From: Colwellia sp. | Lineage (GTDB): Bacteria; Pseudomonadota; Gammaproteobacteria; Enterobacterales; Alteromonadaceae | Length of the DNA stretch: 64,000 bases | Direction: 5' to 3' | Assembly (NCBI GenBank): GCA_002733765.1 | Contig: NVWU01000005.1 | Location: 99,863-163,862 of the forward strand | Shown here: positions 17,356 through 25,443 of the stretch, piece by piece | Layout of the letters: each line of letters starts with the position of its first letter | Position numbering within the stretch: position 1 is the first letter of the stretch | The notes under the pieces: generated by a model | What the model was told of the DNA's origin: nothing | The model's input: only the letters and a program-made list of their open reading frames with translations | Database searches by the model: none | Program-made: the position numbers and the translations under genes

Positions 17356-17799
17356 GTGATTGTATATACAGTAGGAACTTTTGATTTATTACATGTGGGT
17401 CACCTCGCTTTGTTGGAATATTGCAAAACCTTAGGGGATGTTGTTGCCGTTGGTGTTGCCGCCGACAGCGTGGTCAATTCTTACAAGCCTCATGTGCCTG
17501 TTATTCCACTTGAGCAAAGAATGGAAATGCTCAGAGCCTTAAAGTGTGTTGATATAGTTATCCCTTACCATGAACTTGAATATGTCTCTGGTTGCAAAGA
17601 AGTGAAGGCAGACATATTTGTGATAGGAGAAGACTGGGGCAACAAAAAACATAATACAGATGTGGAAGAGTATTTGAAAGCTGAGGGGAAAAAGATCCTT
17701 CAAGTTAGCTATAATCCGCTAACATCTTCCTCAAAAATAAAGCAAAATGTCATTGCGCAAGTGCACAGAGGAAAGTTTTTAGCACAAGAAATTGAGTAG
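17356..17799 (+). CDS. Cytidylyltransferase-like protein (TagD/GCT family)
   Basis: Cytoplasmic nucleotidyltransferase of 147 residues. The N-terminus VYTVGTFDLLHVGHLALLEY holds the HxGH nucleotide-binding motif (HVGH). VIPLEQRMEMLRALKCVD and FVIGEDWG match the glycerol-3-phosphate cytidylyltransferase branch, and the late TSSSKIK corresponds to the family RTxGIST-type motif. It would activate a phospho-alcohol as its CDP derivative for use by the neighbouring transferase. Glycerol phosphate is a guess. The start is GTG with AAAGG 5 bases and AGGAG 12 bases upstream. A terminator-like hairpin follows. Confidence 0.82.
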   Translation: MIVYTVGTFDLLHVGHLALLEYCKTLGDVVAVGVAADSVVNSYKPHVPVIPLEQRMEMLRALKCVDIVIPYHELEYVSGCKEVKADIFVIGEDWGNKKHNTDVEEYLKAEGKKILQVSYNPLTSSSKIKQNVIAQVHRGKFLAQEIE

Positions 17800-17811
17800 C
17801 ATATAACGAAT

Positions 17812-17846
17812 AAGGAGATATATGTGCAGCCATAACATCTCCTTTT
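17812..17846 (+). terminator. Terminator-like hairpin after the cytidylyltransferase gene
   Basis: AAGGAGAT (17812-17819) pairs with ATCTCCTT (17837-17844), with an inner TATG/CATA pair, and a short T-run follows. It lies 13 bases after the stop codon. Confidence 0.5.
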
Positions 17847-17872
17847 ATAGCATAATTCATCTTTCAAATCAG

Positions 17873-18140
17873 CTACCCTATACACATGATGATTTGGGGT
17901 TCAAATCGCTCAATCTCTTCATGCACTAATAAATTTTCCGTCACTGGTTTACTATGCTCTAATAGTCCCAGTAGCTCACAGATAATCCCACAAATTTCCG
18001 TTTTTTTTGGTGCTCAACCTGCTTGATGAGAGAAACGATCGCCAATAACATATCGCGTTATAAGGGCTTTCATTATACAGTTCACTAAACCAATAAAATG
18101 CAGCTGCTGCTGTGGTCCGTCCCGCTTCACGAGTTCAGCT
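17873..18140 (-). pseudogene. Possible frameshifted coding remnant, family not recognised
   Basis: On the minus strand an open stretch of 46 codons (18013 down to 17876) encodes a protein-like string with LLGLLEHSKPVTENLLVHEE and a stop at 17873-17875. Upstream, a second frame encodes AGRTTAAAAFYWFSELYNE. The two frames meet near a run of eight A residues on that strand (18001-18008), as a one-base slip would produce. I cannot assign a family. A decayed transposase or other mobile-gene end would fit the position between the foreign-looking gene pair and yheV. Confidence 0.35.
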
Positions 18141-18169
18141 GAAAACACTAATTAACTTCCCAAGATAAA

Positions 18170-18216
18170 ATGCTAACGCTAATTCATTGGTGGCTTTGCC
18201 ACTGTCAGGTTAGCAT
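18170..18216. repeat. Nested inverted repeat
   Basis: Outer arms ATGCTAAC (18170-18177) and GTTAGCAT (18209-18216) enclose inner arms GTGGC and GCCAC around TTT. It lies 51 bases beyond the yheV stop at the right edge of the inserted block. It could be a terminator relic or the end of a mobile element. Confidence 0.45.
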
Positions 18217-18267
18217 TAAGTCTATAGAGCTCTAGGGTCTATTCAAGTTTGAGCTAGTACAAAATAG

Positions 18268-18471
18268 TTACGGTTTAAACACCCCAATAACTTGCTCATG
18301 TTGACGTACCACTTTCTGAACTTGAGGTTCACTTTGTGTCATTTGTTCGCCACAATTAACACAGGTAGCTTTCTCTACACCATCTTCTTTGGTTAAGGCC
18401 ATCGTATCTTGCGCCTTACATTTAGGACAAACAGCACCCGCGATAAATCTTTTTTTAATCTTATTTTTCAC
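18268..18471 (-). CDS. yheV: YheV family zinc-ribbon protein
   Basis: Small 67-residue protein with two CxxC pairs (VCPKCKAQ and TCVNCGEQ), a zinc-ribbon layout, and the C-terminus VIGVFKP typical of YheV. Its function is unknown. Its position beside the YheS ABC-F gene and near slyX/fkpA mirrors E. coli. It is divergent from yheS with 111 bases between the starts. Confidence 0.85.
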   Translation of the reverse strand: MKNKIKKRFIAGAVCPKCKAQDTMALTKEDGVEKATCVNCGEQMTQSEPQVQKVVRQHEQVIGVFKP

Positions 18472-18582
18472 AACAATGGTCTCAAAAGGGAAAATAAATA
18501 CTATTTAGACTATTTTACCTTGAACTACCCCCTAAGGAAAAGCGACAATAGTCTCGAATTAACTTATTTTTAGGATACTTTC

Positions 18583-20487
18583 TTGATCACTGCAACCGAT
18601 TTAAGCTTAGATAGAGGCGCAAAAAACCTTATCAACGCGTCAAGCTTCACTATTCACCCCAACCATAAAGTAGGTTTAGTGGGCAGTAATGGTTGTGGCA
18701 AGTCATCTCTTTTTGCCGCTTTATTAGGAGAGCTATCTCCTGATGCAGGTAACTTGAGTATGCCAAGTACTTGGGAAATATCGACCGTTAAACAAGAAAC
18801 ACCGTCGCTTGGACAATCTGCGCTTGATTATGTGATGGACGGTGACAAAGAATTTCGTCAGCTAGAACAACAATTAGAACAAGCTCGAACCAATGACGAT
18901 GGTAATTTAGAAGCAACATTAATTAATAAAATAGACACTATTCATGGTTACAGCTTACCTGCTCGGGCTGGTGAACTGCTGCACGGCTTAGGTTTTTTAC
19001 AAAATCAATTATCCAACCCAGTAAAAGACTTTTCAGGTGGTTGGCGCATGCGCTTAAACTTGGCGCAAGCCTTAATAAGCCGTGCTGATTTACTACTGCT
19101 AGATGAACCCACCAACCATTTGGATTTAGATGCGGTTATTTGGCTGCAACGTTGGCTGAAGCGTTTTACGGGTACCTTAGTGCTTATTTCTCATGACCGA
19201 GACTTTCTTGATACCGTTATTGGTCAAATTTTGCATATTGAACATAAACGCGCCAAACTTTATAACGGTAATTACACCGCCTTTGAGCGACAACGACGTG
19301 AACATTTAGCACAACAAGATGCGCAATATCAAAAACAACAAAAAGAAGCCGCTCATTTAACCGCTTTTGTTGACCGTTTTAGGGCAAAAGCCAGTAAAGC
19401 CAAGCAAGCACAAAGTCGCTTAAAACGCTTAGAAAAATTACCCGACTTAGCACCTGCTCATGTTGATAGCCAATTTACCTTTAGCTTTGAGCAACCAGAA
19501 AGCCTGCCTTATCCTTTATTATCGTTGACAGAAAGTCAGTGTGGTTATAACACTGAAACCATTATTCTTAATGACGTAGGCTTAACCTTAGTACCCGGCA
19601 GTCGCATTGGCCTATTAGGGCGAAATGGTGCAGGCAAATCTACCTTGATCAAGTCGTTGGCCGGTGAAATAGCACTGCTAAATGGCGAGCGTTATTGTGC
19701 TCAAGAATTAAAAATAGGGTATTTTTCACAACACCAACTAGAACAACTACATAGCGGTTCCAGCCCTGTTGATCATATTATTCGTGCTAAGCCTACTTTA
19801 GGCGAACCACAAGCACGAAGCTTTTTAGGTAAGTTTGGCTTTAGCGGAGATCAAGCATTAGAGTCAGTTAATACCATGTCTGGAGGTGAAAAAGCTCGCT
19901 TAGTATTAGCATTGATTGTGTTAGAAAAACCACAACTATTACTCCTTGATGAGCCAACCAACCATTTAGACTTAGAAATGCGCCAAGCTTTAGTGATGGC
20001 ACTGCAAGATTTCGGCGGCGCTATTATCTTAATTGCCCATGACAGGTTTTTACTAGAATCTTGTGTGGATGAATTCTACCTAGTCGCTAACGGCCAAGTC
20101 AGTGACTTTAGTGGCGATATTGATGATTATCAGCAATGGCTTAATGACGATAAAAAACAAGCGTTCAATAACAATAAAAACAGTGGCAGCACGACAGAAA
20201 AAGGCATAGATAAAAAACAGTTACGTCAGCAACAAGCTGAACTACGAAAAAAATCTGCGCCACTGCGTAAAGAAGCTGACAAACTAGAGAAAAAGATCAA
20301 TCAATGGCAAGCAGAGTTAACACAAGTTGAAGCATTACTTAGTGACAGTGATATTTACCAAGCAGAACGTAAAAGTGAACTAACCATACAATTAAAGCTA
20401 CAAGCGAATTTAAAGGGCAAAGTAGAAGAAAATGAAATGTTATGGTTAGAGTTAGCTGAAGAAATTGAAAATATCCAAGCATCATAA
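18583..20487 (+). CDS. yheS: ABC-F family ATPase YheS
   Basis: Cytoplasmic duplicated ATPase of 634 residues acting on ribosomes rather than in transport. The first ATPase has Walker A GSNGCGKS and LLLLDEPTNHLDLD. The second has GRNGAGKS, MSGGEKARL and LLLLDEPTNHLDLE. The linker at about residues 240-290 is rich in basic and acidic residues, and a coiled coil lies near residues 545-630. There is no membrane segment. The family member YheS has been linked to translation of difficult nascent chains. The start is TTG, supported by AGGA 7 bases upstream. Confidence 0.92.
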   Translation: MITATDLSLDRGAKNLINASSFTIHPNHKVGLVGSNGCGKSSLFAALLGELSPDAGNLSMPSTWEISTVKQETPSLGQSALDYVMDGDKEFRQLEQQLEQARTNDDGNLEATLINKIDTIHGYSLPARAGELLHGLGFLQNQLSNPVKDFSGGWRMRLNLAQALISRADLLLLDEPTNHLDLDAVIWLQRWLKRFTGTLVLISHDRDFLDTVIGQILHIEHKRAKLYNGNYTAFERQRREHLAQQDAQYQKQQKEAAHLTAFVDRFRAKASKAKQAQSRLKRLEKLPDLAPAHVDSQFTFSFEQPESLPYPLLSLTESQCGYNTETIILNDVGLTLVPGSRIGLLGRNGAGKSTLIKSLAGEIALLNGERYCAQELKIGYFSQHQLEQLHSGSSPVDHIIRAKPTLGEPQARSFLGKFGFSGDQALESVNTMSGGEKARLVLALIVLEKPQLLLLDEPTNHLDLEMRQALVMALQDFGGAIILIAHDRFLLESCVDEFYLVANGQVSDFSGDIDDYQQWLNDDKKQAFNNNKNSGSTTEKGIDKKQLRQQQAELRKKSAPLRKEADKLEKKINQWQAELTQVEALLSDSDIYQAERKSELTIQLKLQANLKGKVEENEMLWLELAEEIENIQAS

Positions 20488-20536
20488 ACTTTAATTTTAA
20501 GCTACGCTTTAGTTAATAGGCACATTCATCAACCCT

Positions 20537-20659
20537 TATACCCGCTCCACTTGAAGTTGCAGGCTCTAGCTGGAATTATAAATGCCTTTAGGCAAGGCAT
20601 TGATTGAGAGAATAATTATTCTATTGTCGAAATCAATAACGTAGCATAAAGCGGGTATA
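20537..20659. repeat. Palindromic repeat element (copy 2)
   Basis: Ends TATACCCGC (20537-20545) and GCGGGTATA (20651-20659) are inverted. The left half shares TAGCTGGAATT...CTTTAGGCAA with copy 1, and an inner stem ATGCCTT/AAGGCAT (20582-20600) is present. It sits between yheS and the Sel1 gene, 25 bases ahead of the latter. Confidence 0.75.
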
Positions 20660-20684
20660 TATATTAAAACTAACAGAGAAAACT

Positions 20685-21425
20685 ATGCCAACTAAAATAG
20701 CATCATTATTTTTTTTATTACTGAGCGGCTTTTCCACATTGAGCCAAGGTAACGATCTAGAGCTTGGTATTTACGAGTTGAATCGTGGTGAATTTCATGC
20801 CGCTATTGAACAATTCCGCCCTTTAGTAGTAGAAGGCTACGCACCAGCCCAGTATCAAATGGCTATCGTTTATCAGCATGGTTACGGAGTGGCTAAAAAT
20901 GGCATGAAAGCGCTAACGTTATTTGAACTGGCAGCGAAGCAAAATTATTCTGATGCTCAATTTGAATTAGCATTAATTTATAGTGAAGGAAAGTTAGTAC
21001 CACAGGATTTAAAAAAAGCTTACGAGTTAACACATAAAGCTGCTAAAAAAGGTCTCGCAAGTGCTCAATTCAATTTAGCTGTAATGTTTGCTAATGGCAC
21101 TGGCGTGAAGCAGGACGATTTTAAGGCATCTCGGTGGTATCAACGTGCTGCTGACCAAAACTATGCATTAGCACAGTACAACTTAGCCTTATTATACAGC
21201 GAGGGTAAAGGCGTAGAAAAAAGTACGGAAATGTCACTTGTATGGAACACTATCGCTTCTTGGAATGGTTACCCTCACGCCAACCAAAGCCGCTTATTAG
21301 ATGAACGACAACTATCAAAAGCAAAAAAATATAGTGCTATCGAAAAAGCCAATCAAATTTACAAAAAAATCACAAGCCAGGTCAAATTAAAAGCTGAAAT
21401 AGCGCAAAAAAGCGACTTATATTGA
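20685..21425 (+). CDS. Secreted Sel1-repeat protein
   Basis: Exported protein of 246 residues. A signal peptide (MPTKIASLFFLLLSGFS...) ends near SQG-ND. At least four Sel1-type helical repeats follow, recognisable by APAQYQMAIVYQHGYGV, SDAQFELALIYSEG, ASAQFNLAVMFANGTGV and ALAQYNLALLYSEGKGV. Such repeats form a solenoid used for protein binding, often in envelope signalling. The partner is unknown. A palindromic repeat element lies immediately upstream, and the stop codon overlaps an FNR-like site for the next gene. Confidence 0.85.
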   Translation: MPTKIASLFFLLLSGFSTLSQGNDLELGIYELNRGEFHAAIEQFRPLVVEGYAPAQYQMAIVYQHGYGVAKNGMKALTLFELAAKQNYSDAQFELALIYSEGKLVPQDLKKAYELTHKAAKKGLASAQFNLAVMFANGTGVKQDDFKASRWYQRAADQNYALAQYNLALLYSEGKGVEKSTEMSLVWNTIASWNGYPHANQSRLLDERQLSKAKKYSAIEKANQIYKKITSQVKLKAEIAQKSDLY

Positions 21426-21463
21426 TCTAAATCACATACTAATTGATTTCAACTTCTTATAAT
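21422..21463 (+). promoter_or_regulatory. FNR-like site and -10 box of a predicted class II promoter
   Basis: TTGATCTAAATCAC (21422-21435) matches the FNR/CRP-type half-sites TTGAT-N4-ATCAA in 9 of 10 bases. TATAAT lies at 21458-21463. A start near 21470 puts the site centre (21428.5) at -41.5, the position for class II activation. Confidence 0.65.
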
Positions 21464-21493
21464 ATTAGCAATACAAAATATAAGGAGCTTCCC

Positions 21494-21625
21494 ATGGATT
21501 TGTTTAAAATGTTAACCAATGATCCCGTTGTTATGTTTGCCTTTGGTGGCATGGTCGTTATGCTAGGCATATGTGCATTTTATGTCTATTATTTTCTTAA
21601 AAATATCAACGAAGATAAAAAGTAA
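21494..21625 (+). CDS. Small single-helix membrane protein (DUF3149-like)
   Basis: A 43-residue protein: a short amphipathic start (MDLFKMLTNDPVV), one transmembrane helix (MFAFGGMVVMLGICAFYVYYFL) and a charged tail KNINEDKK. This matches the small DUF3149-type proteins of marine gammaproteobacteria, whose role is unknown. The ATG at 21494 has AAGGAG six bases ahead, which decides against an upstream in-frame start at 21443. The FNR-like promoter ahead of it suggests expression under low oxygen. Small single-helix proteins of this type are often subunits of respiratory complexes, but that is inference. Confidence 0.75.
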   Translation: MDLFKMLTNDPVVMFAFGGMVVMLGICAFYVYYFLKNINEDKK

Positions 21626-21950
21626 TCAAAAACACTACTTTTTTTAGCCCGTGTCAATGCCTTTGCTATACTAAACGTTATGGTTAATCACCGAAGTAAC
21701 ATAGTAGATGCAAAGGTCACATTTTATTATTTTTCAATAAAATAAAGCACCTCAACAGTTACTATAATTGCACCACGCATAAAGTAAACGGTGAGAAAAC
21801 AGAATAAATACTCAATCACATCAAATACAACCAGAAAAGTTCAATAACGATTTCGTCCTTTATAGCTATACTCCGCTCATTTACTCAATACTAACCTTAC
21901 ATAAAAAACAAACAATACATTGTAACTTGGGTTAGAATAAGTTTAAATAC
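21626..21950. other. Gene-free gap ahead of the aldehyde dehydrogenase gene
   Basis: About 325 bases of AT-rich sequence without a credible gene, palindrome or clear terminator. A run of seven Ts (21638-21644) follows the small membrane-protein gene without a stem. The TetR-type operator lies at its right end. Confidence 0.4.
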
Positions 21951-21955
21951 AAAAC

Positions 21956-21973
21956 AGACTAACCAGTCAGTCT
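21956..21973. promoter_or_regulatory. Probable TetR-family operator
   Basis: AGACTAACCAGTCAGTCT is an 18-base near-palindrome typical of operators bound by TetR-family repressors. It lies 85 bases upstream of the aldehyde dehydrogenase start, and a TetR gene follows that gene. Confidence 0.55.
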
Positions 21974-22057
21974 ATTATTTCAATGGTTGCTGGGTCTATT
22001 AAAGAAACAGGTCTAAACTTGAATAAGCACTAAGCCATTTGATTGATGGAGTTATCA

Positions 22058-23485
22058 ATGAATATGTCAGAAAAAACAAATACCGAGCTTCACGAATTAT
22101 CAACCATACTAACAGCCCAAAAACAGGCATACTGCTGTGCTCCTAACCCTTCAACAAAAGAGCGAATGGTAAAATTATCTGCATTAAAAAATGCGTTGCT
22201 TTCTTATCAAGACCGCTTAGTCAATGCACTTAATCAAGATTATGGACAACGTCCCAAACAAGATAGTTTAATAGCCGATATCATGCCTTGTATCGTCAAC
22301 ATTAATTACACCATTAAGCGTCTTAATAAATGGATGAAACCTCAACGCCGTCATGCTGGGCTATTATTAGCGCCAGCTAAAGTTGAAGTACATTACCAAC
22401 CTTTAGGCGTAATAGGCATTATGGTACCGTGGAATTTTCCTGTAATGTTATCTATTGGCCCTTTAATCACAGCATTAGCTGCTGGCAACAGAGCCATGAT
22501 TAAGTTGTCAGAGTTTACCCCCTGTACCAACCAAATTATTAAAGAAATGCTAAGCAGTATTTTTACAAAAGAGACCGTTGCCTGCATTGAAGGTGAAGCC
22601 GATATCGCAGCAAGATTTTCTGCATTAGCCTTTGATCACTTAATTTTTACCGGATCCACCACGGTTGGCCGTCATGTTATGCGAGCGGCAGCTGATAACC
22701 TTACCCCGGTCACTTTAGAGCTTGGTGGCAAGTCTCCGGTTATTATTGCTCCTGACATGCCCATAGATACTGCAGTAGAGCGCTTAATTTTTGGTAAATG
22801 TTTAAATGCCGGACAAATATGTGTCGCACCCGATTACATACTTTGCCCAAAAGATAAGGTCGAAGCCTTTATCAATAGCTATCAAAAACAATTTCAAAAG
22901 ATGTATGGCGATAATCATAAAAGTACAGATTATGCCCATATTATTAATTCAACTCAGCACAGTAGATTACTTGCTTGGTTAGATGACGCAATCAGTAAAG
23001 GGGCAAAGGTAGTTTCTGCTAATGGACAAGAGATTGAGCGAAATTCACGTGAACTTGCCACGCAATTAGTCACTGAAACCACCGATGACATGCTAATAAT
23101 GCAACAAGAGATTTTTGGCCCAATTCTGCCCATTATTAGCTATGAAGATATTTCTGAAACGATTGATTATATTAATCGGCGCCCTAGACCGCTAGCGCTT
23201 TATATTATGAGTTTTGATAACGATACCCAGCAACAATTGCTGAGTCAAACTCACTCTGGTGGTGTTTGTATTAATGAAACAATTTTTCATGTCGCTGCCG
23301 ATGATGCGCCTTTTGGCGGTATAGGAGACTCTGGCATGGGGCAATATCATGGTAAGGAAGGTTTTTTAACCTTTTCTAAAGCAAAAACAGTGCTATCTCG
23401 AGGCAAGTTAAATATAGGAAAGTTGATACACCCTCCATATGGGGGTTGGGTACAAAGGTTAATGTTGAAGTTTTTCTTACGATAA
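22058..23485 (+). CDS. Aldehyde dehydrogenase (coniferyl-aldehyde dehydrogenase-like)
   Basis: Soluble NAD(P)-dependent enzyme of 475 residues that oxidises aldehydes to acids. The nucleotide region is PWNFPVMLSIGPL, the general base lies in VTLELGGKSPVI and the catalytic cysteine in CLNAGQICVAPDY. The C-terminus has APFGGIGDSGMGQYHGKEGF. It fits the coniferyl aldehyde dehydrogenase (CalB) branch, in which several members act on long-chain or aromatic aldehydes. GGAG six bases ahead supports ATG at 22058 over TTG 22043 or ATG 22046. It is followed by a TetR gene and preceded by a TetR-type operator. Confidence 0.85.
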   Translation: MNMSEKTNTELHELSTILTAQKQAYCCAPNPSTKERMVKLSALKNALLSYQDRLVNALNQDYGQRPKQDSLIADIMPCIVNINYTIKRLNKWMKPQRRHAGLLLAPAKVEVHYQPLGVIGIMVPWNFPVMLSIGPLITALAAGNRAMIKLSEFTPCTNQIIKEMLSSIFTKETVACIEGEADIAARFSALAFDHLIFTGSTTVGRHVMRAAADNLTPVTLELGGKSPVIIAPDMPIDTAVERLIFGKCLNAGQICVAPDYILCPKDKVEAFINSYQKQFQKMYGDNHKSTDYAHIINSTQHSRLLAWLDDAISKGAKVVSANGQEIERNSRELATQLVTETTDDMLIMQQEIFGPILPIISYEDISETIDYINRRPRPLALYIMSFDNDTQQQLLSQTHSGGVCINETIFHVAADDAPFGGIGDSGMGQYHGKEGFLTFSKAKTVLSRGKLNIGKLIHPPYGGWVQRLMLKFFLR

Positions 23486-23647
23486 TAGAAAACTATTAAC
23501 GCTAAATGATACGATAACCTTGTCATTTCAGCGTGATATAATGGCATTATTTTCCACTTGAATAATGCTAACACTTAACGTAAATGGTACCCGTTTATTA
23601 TTGTTCAATTAACAAAGATATAACCCATATAAAGAGTAAGCGCATCT

Positions 23648-24235
23648 ATGCCGATACATTCAAATCAGCCTAAAAATAAAAAGCAACAACTCTTAGATGC
23701 CGCATTAACCTTATTTGTAAATCAAGGCATTTATGCAACATCCACTGCCTCTATTGCTAAAACAGCAGGCGTTGCCACCGGAACTCTTTTTCATCATTTT
23801 CCTTCAAAAGAAGTACTAGTACTTGAGCTTTATAAAAAAATAAAACAAGACTTTGTACTGCAAATCGCCCCATTCAAACTAGAGGTTACTCAATTAGAAC
23901 AGCAAACCAAAGTGATTTGGCAACAAGCTATTGATTGGGCTTTAGCTAATGCTGACCAACAGAATTTTTGCTTATTGGTAATGCAATACCAACCTCTTTC
24001 GGCTCAAACTAAAGCTCAAATATTTGCTGATGAATTCAGCTTTTTAAAAGAAATAATACTCTTTGGGCAACAACATCAACTTATCGCTAATTATCCAATT
24101 GAGCTTATGTTAGAAAGTGCTCATGGCCAATTTCTTACCAGTAGTCAGTTTTTCATTAACAACACTGAACTCGCTCAAGAGGCTAAATATAGCGAAGCAG
24201 CATTTAAGCTATTTTGGAAATCATTCACAAATTAA
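23648..24235 (+). CDS. TetR family transcriptional regulator
   Basis: Dimeric repressor of 195 residues. The N-terminal helix-turn-helix is canonical (LLDAALTLFVNQGIYATST, then IAKTAGVATGTLFHHFPSKE). The ligand-binding C-terminal part is diverged, as usual. It lies 162 bases after the aldehyde dehydrogenase gene on the same strand. The palindrome at 21956-21973 is the likely operator, so it probably represses the dehydrogenase until an aldehyde or fatty-acid-type ligand is present. The ligand is unknown. Confidence 0.88.
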   Translation: MPIHSNQPKNKKQQLLDAALTLFVNQGIYATSTASIAKTAGVATGTLFHHFPSKEVLVLELYKKIKQDFVLQIAPFKLEVTQLEQQTKVIWQQAIDWALANADQQNFCLLVMQYQPLSAQTKAQIFADEFSFLKEIILFGQQHQLIANYPIELMLESAHGQFLTSSQFFINNTELAQEAKYSEAAFKLFWKSFTN

Positions 24236-24345
24236 CTAAGCACAATCAAACACAGGCCAAGCTTATGACTACCGATATTGGTTAACACCGCGTGTACTTG
24301 ATTTTTTTAACTAAATATTTAATGAAAGAAAATGAGAAATAACAG

Positions 24346-24582
24346 ATGATAATTCCATTAGAACAAATTGACGAAGAGACCCTAACAGCCATCATTGAAG
24401 ATTTTATTTTACGCGAAGGAACCGACTACGGCGTAATTGATACGAGTAAAGCAGATAAGGTTGCCCAAGTGAAATTGCAGTTGCAACAAGGCAGCGCAGT
24501 AATAGTATATTCAGAGCTTCATGAAAGCGTTAATATTTTACCACGAGAGCAATTCAATGACGAAAATAAAACTCAGCATTAA
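24346..24582 (+). CDS. yheU: YheU family (UPF0270) protein
   Basis: Small acidic protein of 78 residues. MIIPLEQIDEETL and LREGTDYGVID, then VIVYSELHESVNI, are the conserved blocks of the UPF0270/YheU family, whose function is unknown. In E. coli yheU lies near yheS, so its place here conserves that neighbourhood even though other genes have been inserted. It is convergent with cysQ, with a 10-base gap. Confidence 0.88.
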   Translation: MIIPLEQIDEETLTAIIEDFILREGTDYGVIDTSKADKVAQVKLQLQQGSAVIVYSELHESVNILPREQFNDENKTQH

Positions 24583-24592
24583 TAAACCTGAA

Positions 24593-25441
24593 TTAATAAA
24601 CCTTTCGATGTGGTTTAATAATATCCTGCCAAGGAATGCTTTGATTACCTAAACTAAGAAAATCGGGGTTAAGTAAACTTTCTCTTTTATTATAAGTCAT
24701 CGGGTTAAATTCACTGTTTATAATGCTGCCACCAGCTTGTTCTAATATACATTGGCTAGCCCCAGTATCCCATTCACCGGTAACACCAACACGTAAATAG
24801 CAATCAGCGCCACCTTCGGCAATTAAACAGTTTTTGAGCGAACAACTACCAAGAGCAACATAGTCAAAATCGTATTCGTCATTTAAGTATTGCCCCATTA
24901 AATCAAGTTGTTGCCGCCTACTAATAGCAACTTTAACACGACGCTTTTCATGATACTCAGCGACATGAATTTGATAGCTCGATTGGCTTTTTTCTTGTTT
25001 ACTGCTGTCTAATACATTACATTCTTTAAAAGCACCTAAGTGCGTTTGAGCATAATAGGTTAAGTGGTGATCAGGCGCATGAATAACACCAATACTTGGC
25101 CAACCATTTTCAATTAAAGCAATATTGACAGCGAAATCACCACTACCAATAATAAATTCACCCGTGCCATCAATAGGGTCGAGTAACCAATATTTAGACC
25201 AATTTTTACGTTCTGCTAAAGGTACTGTACCAACTTCTTCAGAGATAATAGGAATATCCGGCGTTAGTGTTCTCAGTTGATCCATCAAAATATCATTGGC
25301 GGCAATGTCAGCACTCGTTACTGGGCTTTCATCTTCTTTTAGCTGTGCAGTGAAGCTCTTATCTCGGTAATATTTCATCACCTCAACACCTGCTTTTTTA
25401 GCGCCATCAAGGGCAATATTTAATAACCGTTCATTACTCAT
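24593..25441 (-). CDS. cysQ: 3'(2'),5'-bisphosphate nucleotidase CysQ
   Basis: Soluble metal-dependent phosphatase of 282 residues that recycles 3'-phosphoadenosine 5'-phosphate from sulfate assimilation. The inositol-monophosphatase fold is marked by IISEEVG (first metal glutamate), LLDPIDGTGEF (DPIDGT motif near residue 88) and GEWDTGASQCILEQAGG (WD motif). SPVTSADIAAND is the flexible metal-site loop. The gene starts 2 bases after the nudE stop, so the two form an operon of nucleotide clean-up enzymes. Confidence 0.92.
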   Translation of the reverse strand: MSNERLLNIALDGAKKAGVEVMKYYRDKSFTAQLKEDESPVTSADIAANDILMDQLRTLTPDIPIISEEVGTVPLAERKNWSKYWLLDPIDGTGEFIIGSGDFAVNIALIENGWPSIGVIHAPDHHLTYYAQTHLGAFKECNVLDSSKQEKSQSSYQIHVAEYHEKRRVKVAISRRQQLDLMGQYLNDEYDFDYVALGSCSLKNCLIAEGGADCYLRVGVTGEWDTGASQCILEQAGGSIINSEFNPMTYNKRESLLNPDFLSLGNQSIPWQDIIKPHRKVY

Positions 25442-25443
25442 AT

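Noticed and set aside
18170..18216. Nested palindrome considered as an integron attC site
   Set aside because: The outer arms GCTAAC/GTTAGC only loosely resemble attC core sites, the element is shorter than known attC sites, and no integrase or cassette array is present.
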